This document shows positions 7,007 to 11,659 of a DNA stretch of 11,659 nt, one piece after another. A program made the position numbers and the translations under genes. The first letter of the stretch is position 1, and each line of letters opens with the position of its first letter. Source of the stretch: Fodinibius sp050117475. Its GTDB lineage: Bacteria; Bacteroidota; Rhodothermia; Balneolales; Balneolaceae. The DNA lies in contig JASFMR010000102.1 in the NCBI GenBank assembly GCA_050117475.1, forward strand, positions 1-11,659, given 5' to 3'. The notes beneath the pieces are model-generated. The model did no database searches and was not told the DNA's origin. It was given only the letters and a program-made list of their open reading frames with translations.

Positions 7007-8395
7007 TCAATAGCCGGGATTCTGCTGCATCTGGTCAGGAGCAACATCGATTTCTCGCTGAGGTATCGGGTATAGAAGGTTAATGTCATCCTGCGATTTA
7101 CCCAGCTGTGCAGCCATTACTTGTTTGGCCATACCGAATCGCAACAGGTCCGGCCAGCGCTGCCCTTCAAATGCAAATTCCGCCCTGCGTTCTTGCAACA
7201 GTTTTTCCTCGTACGTGCCCGGATCAGCGGCACCAATAGGTCCAAGTCCGGCACGGCTCCGAACCTGATTGATATATTGGTAACCGTTAGGCTCACCAAC
7301 GGCTTCTGCCAACATCAGTAAAACATCTGCATACCTAAGTACATACCAGTTATTATCGGCATCCAGAGGCCCAAAAGGAGAACTCGCGTATTTCAATACC
7401 CAATAGTTAGCCGGATTGGCTGCTGTATCAACAATTGAATCCGACAAACGTTGATCTGTAGCTTCATAACTGTTATACACATCTGTAGTCACTTGTTGCG
7501 GAGCATTTCCGCCACCAACGCCGCCACTGGTTCCTAGCGGCGTGAACATGTCGGTATATCCACTGCCTTCACCTATGCCTCCGGCTTTGAACTGGACTTC
7601 AAAAATCGACTCGCTGTTGTTCTCATTTGAGGGTCCCCAGAGATCAGCATAATCGGCAACTAGCGAATAAGGCCCGTTATCAACCACATCCTGTAGTACC
7701 GTAGCGGCTTCAGTTTTATTTCCCATTGTCAGCAGCACCTTACCCAGCAAGGACTTTGCAGCCCAACTGGTAGCACGCCCGACATTATCGCCGGAATAAC
7801 TCGACGGTAGCAAGCCTGCTGCAGTATTAAGATCCTCACTGATCATCGCATAAATTTCATCGGCACCAACCTGGTTGATTGGATCGTTGGGAGAAGTAGT
7901 CTCTCCCGTCTGCTTCGGTATATTTCCAAAGATTACAGCCATATCGTAATAAAGAAGAGACCGAATAAAAAGGGCTTCGCCTTTATACTGATCTTTTAGA
8001 TCCTGGCTAAAGGTTGCATCATCTATACGCGAAAGAATCAGGTTGCATCGAGAAATCCCCTTGTAGGAATCACTCCATGTTTGTTCCGGCTCCTCAGCTG
8101 TCGTTATTATGTTGAACTGATCAATGGCTTCCAACGAAGCAGCTAGACCACTGGCCCCACCGCCGTTGGCAGTGTTGTCAGAACGCATTTCAAACATCAA
8201 TACGTAATTCTTGCCGTATGTACCGTTCAGTTGCAAAGCATCGTATGCTCCATTAACAGCCGTGCGAAAATCTGATTCAGATTTATAAAAGCTCGCGACG
8301 TTTCGTTGTGAAATAGGAGAAAGGGTTGTAAAGTCTTTTCCACAAGAAATAAACAAGAACGCCGGAATCAACAATAATAATATTCGTTTTTTCAT
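7007..8395 (-). CDS. SusD/RagB-family outer-membrane glycan-binding lipoprotein
   Basis: This is a 462-residue surface lipoprotein from the ATG at 8395. MKKRILLLLIPAFLFIS is followed by Cys18, a clear lipobox (LFIS-C-G). The N-terminal SusD-like domain with TPR-type helices spans roughly 20-210, including FYKSESDFRTAVNGAYDAL and GEALFIRSLLYYDM. The C-terminal RagB/SusD signatures are RYADVLLMLAEA (354-365), INQVRSRAG (375-383), LLQERRAEFAFEGQRW (399-414) and LYPIPQREID (441-450), ending in the typical NPGY. It forms the lid of the SusC porin and binds oligosaccharides at the cell surface. It is short for the family (often 500-600 residues). A GTG at 8404 would add three residues, but AAGGTG lies six bases before the ATG and decides the start. 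The gap to the SusC gene is 29 bp. Confidence 0.95.
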   Translation of the reverse strand: MKKRILLLLIPAFLFISCGKDFTTLSPISQRNVASFYKSESDFRTAVNGAYDALQLNGTYGKNYVLMFEMRSDNTANGGGASGLAASLEAIDQFNIITTAEEPEQTWSDSYKGISRCNLILSRIDDATFSQDLKDQYKGEALFIRSLLYYDMAVIFGNIPKQTGETTSPNDPINQVGADEIYAMISEDLNTAAGLLPSSYSGDNVGRATSWAAKSLLGKVLLTMGNKTEAATVLQDVVDNGPYSLVADYADLWGPSNENNSESIFEVQFKAGGIGEGSGYTDMFTPLGTSGGVGGGNAPQQVTTDVYNSYEATDQRLSDSIVDTAANPANYWVLKYASSPFGPLDADNNWYVLRYADVLLMLAEAVGEPNGYQYINQVRSRAGLGPIGAADPGTYEEKLLQERRAEFAFEGQRWPDLLRFGMAKQVMAAQLGKSQDDINLLYPIPQREIDVAPDQMQQNPGY

Positions 8396-8401
8396 CTCGG
8401 T

Positions 8402-8407
8402 CACCTT
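8402..8407 (-). promoter_or_regulatory. Shine-Dalgarno (AAGGTG) fixing the SusD start at 8395
   Basis: AAGGTG on the minus strand is six bases before ATG at 8395 and overlaps the in-frame GTG at 8404. The GTG is thus part of the ribosome site rather than the start codon. The lipoprotein signal peptide then begins cleanly with MKKR. Confidence 0.75.
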
Positions 8408-8424
8408 ATGGTTTTCAATTATCT

Positions 8425-11400
8425 TTAAAATGAAATGTCTATGCCTGCCGTGATGGTCCGTGATAATGGATAGGCTCCATAATCTTGACCTGGCGTCAGG
8501 CTGCTTCCGGCTTGAAGATTTACTTCCGGATTAAATCCTATGTAATCAGTAAATATGAATAGATTCGTAGCCTGGGCGTAAAGCCTTACACGCTTGGCCG
8601 CCCCTCTTAACCATTTGGTGGGGAGATTGTATCCAAGCGTCACATTTTTTATGCGAATGTAGGACCCGTCCTCAACCTGGAAGGAAGAGGGCCGGTTATT
8701 ATTCCCGTGTAACGCAGAGTTACGGTCAGCCCGCGGTACTTCTCCATTTCCGGGTTGAGAAGTAGATATCCAGCGGTCATTCTCAATCGCATAACTGTTG
8801 AAATTGGCCTCTCCATTCTTCATGTGACGAGCCGTGAGGTTGAGAATTTCACGTCCCTCCACTCCCTGTATAAATACTGACAGGTCAAAGTTCTTGTAAT
8901 AGAAACGGTTAGTAATTCCGAATGTATAGTCCGGCTGATAATTACCGGTTACGGTCCTGTCATCCGGGGTAATCTGGCCGTCTCCATCGATATCTTTGAA
9001 TTTGAAGTCTCCGGGGCGGGGATCCGGGGCTTGGGTATCCGTAGGACTGTTGTCGATTTCTTCTTGAGACTGATAGACGCCATCAACAACATATCCATAA
9101 TAGCTCCCGATCGGGTCACCGACACGTGTAATATGGCGAATACCGGCGGCACCGGCGCTAAGGATTGCATCCCCTTCGGGCCCCAGTTTTAACACTTCAT
9201 TACGGTTTGTCGAAAAATTAATATCGGTTGACCATTGAAAATCTCCCACAAGGTTTCTTGATGTTATTGAAAATTCAAAACCTTCGTTGGCAACTTCACC
9301 AATATTTGTCAAAGCCGTTTGGAAACCCAGGGCTGATGGAATCGTTACTTCCAGCAATAAATCTTTCGTTTTGCTGTAATAATAGTCGGTAGCCCCATAG
9401 ATCCTGTCGTTCAAGAAAGAAAAGTCTATCCCCAAATCCAGCTGACGAGTTGTCTCCCAACTTAACTCACTGTTACCCAATGTAGACGGGCCCAAGCCGC
9501 TAACTTCCTGGCCATTTAAGATATAATTACTTTCACCCAGCAATCCGACAGATCCATAATTGGGAATCAGGAAGTTACCTGTCAAACCATAGCTGGCGCG
9601 AAGCTTTAATTCACTCAGGAAATCCATCGACTGCATGAACGGTTCATTGGCCAGCCTCCAGCCTACCGAAACCGATGGGAAAATACCTGTTTGATTATCC
9701 GGCCCGAATCGTGAAGACCGGTCGCTACGGATGGTTCCTGTTAGCAGATATCGGTCCTTGTAGCTATAATTGACACGAGCCAGCATCGAAACAAGTGACC
9801 ATTCTTCCTCTAATCCGGATCCTCCGACAATAACACCGCCGTTAACGGTCTTCACCTGGTCGTCAGGGAAATTCTGGGCAATAACTGAATTTTGCTTATC
9901 GGTCTCTTTTTGAGCGGTGTAACCGATGAGAGCCGTAAGCTGATGATCTTCACCAAAGGCAGTCGAATAGTTGAGTGTATTCTCCCAAACCCAGTTTAAT
10001 CCCTCTGCAGAACTTTGTTGGGCATAAGGTTCGCCCTCGGTGGCAGTACGATATAACAGGGTATTCCCCCGGTAAAACGTTCGCTGATAGCTGTCGAGAT
10101 CTGCGCCAAGGAATGTCTTAAAATAGAGGTCGGAACTAATATTAAATTGAGCAAATAAATTACCGAACAAACGGTTATTATCGATATTATCCGACACTGC
10201 CTGCATAATAGCCAGGGGATTACTTGCAGAAGTAGTACCCCCTCCCAGGTATGATTGCCCATCGAGCTGATTGGGCTCTCCGTCACTGTTATAGGGCTTA
10301 AGCACAGGGGAGTGTACCATTGCCGAATAAACAATACCCGGGGGACGTGCAAAATAGGGGGCACTTGCAGGCAGTCGGTCGTGCTTGGTAAATGCTCCGT
10401 TAATATTTGCTCCAACCTGGAATTTATCGGATAGATCCGCCACTAAATTAGCCTTCAATGTATATCGGTCAAAACCAGATCCGTCAATAATACCATTCTG
10501 GTTAAAATAGCCTCCGGAAAGGTAATATGTGATATCTTCCGTTCCCCCGGCAACTGATAAATCATAGTTTGAAAGCGAAGCGGGACTTAATACGAGATCC
10601 AGCCAATCGGTGTCTGTCCCATTCCAATTAACATATTTCTCCGGTATCAAGGCAAAGTCGTCGTCCGGCCTGCCGTTGTTATTATCAGGACTATAATTTG
10701 GGTTATAATCAGGACTGGTTGGGTCTGTAGGATTATACTCCTGCAGGTAATAGTTATTTCTCGAATCTTTGGTATAAGCGATGATCTCTTCCGAGTTCAT
10801 CATATCCGGTACATTCATCGCATTTTGAACTCCGGCATAGGCACTGAAATTTATCCGTGTTCCACCCCGCTTCGCTCCTTTTTTTGTGGTAATCAATATT
10901 ACTCCATTGGACCCCCTTGAACCGTATATAGCCGATGCAGAGGCATCTTTCAGGACCTCAATAGACTGGATATCACCTGGATTAAGTGTTGCCAGCGGAT
11001 TTGCCTTTGGAGGCGTAAAAGCAGCTCTTCGACGGAAAAGGTCGCCCTGCAAGTTCGTGTTTTTAGAAATTGGCAAGCCGTCGATCACATAAAGAGGTGA
11101 GTTTCCTGCGGATATCGAGCCGGTTCCCCTAATTTTAATTTGAGGTGTTGCCCCTGGTTCACCGGTCGTTTCTTCTACATTCACACCTGCTATCTGCCCC
11201 TGTATTGCATTTTCAAAACTAGTAACAGGTACATTCTCCAACTTATCCGAGCCAACGGATGAGATAGAACCGGTTACATCGGTCTTCTGCTGGGTGCCAT
11301 ACCCAACCACTATAACATCTTGAAGCGATTCAATATCGGGCTGCAACTTTATGTTAAATTCCGTTTGATCCCCAATCGGCACTTCCTGCTTCTTAAAACC

Positions 11401-11659
11401 CACAAATGAGAACACTAAGGCCTGGGCATCATCAGCGACTGTCAAACTAAAACGACCGTTTTCATCCGTCGAGGTTCCGTTCGTCGTTCCCTTTACAACT
11501 ACGTTGACCCCCGGCAAAGGCTTACCGTTTTCGACATTTACCACCGTTCCCGTCAATTGTTTATCAGTTATTTTCTTGGAAACCTTTGGCAGAGGAGGTC
11601 GTTTTATAAAAACGATTTCCCGGGTTCGGGAAATTGCCGCACGATAACCGGTATTAGAC
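8425..11659 (-). CDS. SusC/RagA-type TonB-dependent outer-membrane porin (5' end outside window)
   Basis: About 1077 residues are visible and the frame stays open to the right edge, so the N-terminus is missing. Counting from the first complete visible codon, residues 35-106 form the carboxypeptidase-regulatory-like domain (LTGTVVNVENGKPLPGVNVV through FVGFKKQEVP). VIVVGYGTQQKTDVTG follows and then the plug domain, with LYVIDGLPI and the SusC hallmark DASASAIYGSRGSNGVILI (238-256). The rest is a 22-strand-type barrel ending in GIDISF with terminal Phe. A DIDGDGQITPDDR acidic loop, frequent in SusC proteins, is encoded at 8956-8994. It imports oligosaccharides with TonB energy, paired with the SusD lipoprotein 29 bp downstream. 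A TTG at 11556 is in frame but sits inside the domain, so it is not the start. Residues before it (SNTGYRAAISRTREIVFIKR) look like the end of an STN domain. Confidence 0.95.
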   Translation of the reverse strand, partial: SNTGYRAAISRTREIVFIKRPPLPKVSKKITDKQLTGTVVNVENGKPLPGVNVVVKGTTNGTSTDENGRFSLTVADDAQALVFSFVGFKKQEVPIGDQTEFNIKLQPDIESLQDVIVVGYGTQQKTDVTGSISSVGSDKLENVPVTSFENAIQGQIAGVNVEETTGEPGATPQIKIRGTGSISAGNSPLYVIDGLPISKNTNLQGDLFRRRAAFTPPKANPLATLNPGDIQSIEVLKDASASAIYGSRGSNGVILITTKKGAKRGGTRINFSAYAGVQNAMNVPDMMNSEEIIAYTKDSRNNYYLQEYNPTDPTSPDYNPNYSPDNNNGRPDDDFALIPEKYVNWNGTDTDWLDLVLSPASLSNYDLSVAGGTEDITYYLSGGYFNQNGIIDGSGFDRYTLKANLVADLSDKFQVGANINGAFTKHDRLPASAPYFARPPGIVYSAMVHSPVLKPYNSDGEPNQLDGQSYLGGGTTSASNPLAIMQAVSDNIDNNRLFGNLFAQFNISSDLYFKTFLGADLDSYQRTFYRGNTLLYRTATEGEPYAQQSSAEGLNWVWENTLNYSTAFGEDHQLTALIGYTAQKETDKQNSVIAQNFPDDQVKTVNGGVIVGGSGLEEEWSLVSMLARVNYSYKDRYLLTGTIRSDRSSRFGPDNQTGIFPSVSVGWRLANEPFMQSMDFLSELKLRASYGLTGNFLIPNYGSVGLLGESNYILNGQEVSGLGPSTLGNSELSWETTRQLDLGIDFSFLNDRIYGATDYYYSKTKDLLLEVTIPSALGFQTALTNIGEVANEGFEFSITSRNLVGDFQWSTDINFSTNRNEVLKLGPEGDAILSAGAAGIRHITRVGDPIGSYYGYVVDGVYQSQEEIDNSPTDTQAPDPRPGDFKFKDIDGDGQITPDDRTVTGNYQPDYTFGITNRFYYKNFDLSVFIQGVEGREILNLTARHMKNGEANFNSYAIENDRWISTSQPGNGEVPRADRNSALHGNNNRPSSFQVEDGSYIRIKNVTLGYNLPTKWLRGAAKRVRLYAQATNLFIFTDYIGFNPEVNLQAGSSLTPGQDYGAYPLSRTITAGIDISF

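Noticed and set aside
8956..8994. EF-hand/dockerin-like acidic loop DIDGDGQITPDDR in the SusC homologue, which could suggest a cellulosome-type or calcium-sensing function.
   Set aside because: This loop is a common feature of SusC-family proteins and occurs once, not as the duplicated dockerin repeat.

Overview
The window is a slice of a glycan-utilisation locus from a member of the Bacteroidota/Balneolota/Rhodothermota assemblage. A SusC-type TonB-dependent porin is followed directly by a SusD-type lipoprotein. The SusC hallmark around DASASAIYGSRGSNG, the SusD C-terminal signatures and a GlmU-like gene of the kind found in these phyla all point the same way. The species cannot be named from the sequence. 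No RNA genes, insertion sequences, CRISPR arrays or integration scars were seen.

Layout. At the left edge (1-316, + strand) lies the C-terminal end of a nucleotidyltransferase/left-handed beta-helix protein, probably unrelated to the rest. Everything else is on the minus strand and reads as one run of six genes. In transcription order these are: SusC-like porin (8425 to beyond the right edge), SusD-like glycan-binding lipoprotein (7007-8395), FucP/GluP-type sugar MFS transporter (5614-6870), a large exported protein of the PcRGLX/YetA type, related to exo-rhamnogalacturonan lyases (2793-5534), a ROK-family sugar kinase (1858-2712) and a DASS/SLC13 sodium-coupled anion transporter (361-1836). 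Intergenic gaps are 21 to 136 bp, so there is no gene-free stretch over 300 bases. The longest gap, just after the SusD gene, holds a perfect GC-rich stem-loop.

Likely logic (inference). SusC/SusD capture and import an oligosaccharide. The exported, non-lipoprotein lyase-like enzyme cleaves it, most likely in the periplasm. The MFS carrier moves a released sugar across the inner membrane, the ROK kinase phosphorylates a sugar, and the DASS carrier handles an anionic compound. No glycoside hydrolase, uronate-catabolism enzyme or regulator is visible, so the substrate is undetermined. A uronic-acid-containing polymer such as rhamnogalacturonan is the family-based guess. Regulation may be through an anti-sigma/sigma pair, because the SusC homologue seems to carry an extra domain upstream of its carboxypeptidase-like domain; that region runs off the window.

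Four start codons are set mainly from Shine-Dalgarno-like sequences: ATG at 8395 for SusD, TTG at 2712 for ROK, ATG at 6870 for the MFS gene, and, less surely, ATG at 5534 for the lyase-like gene.
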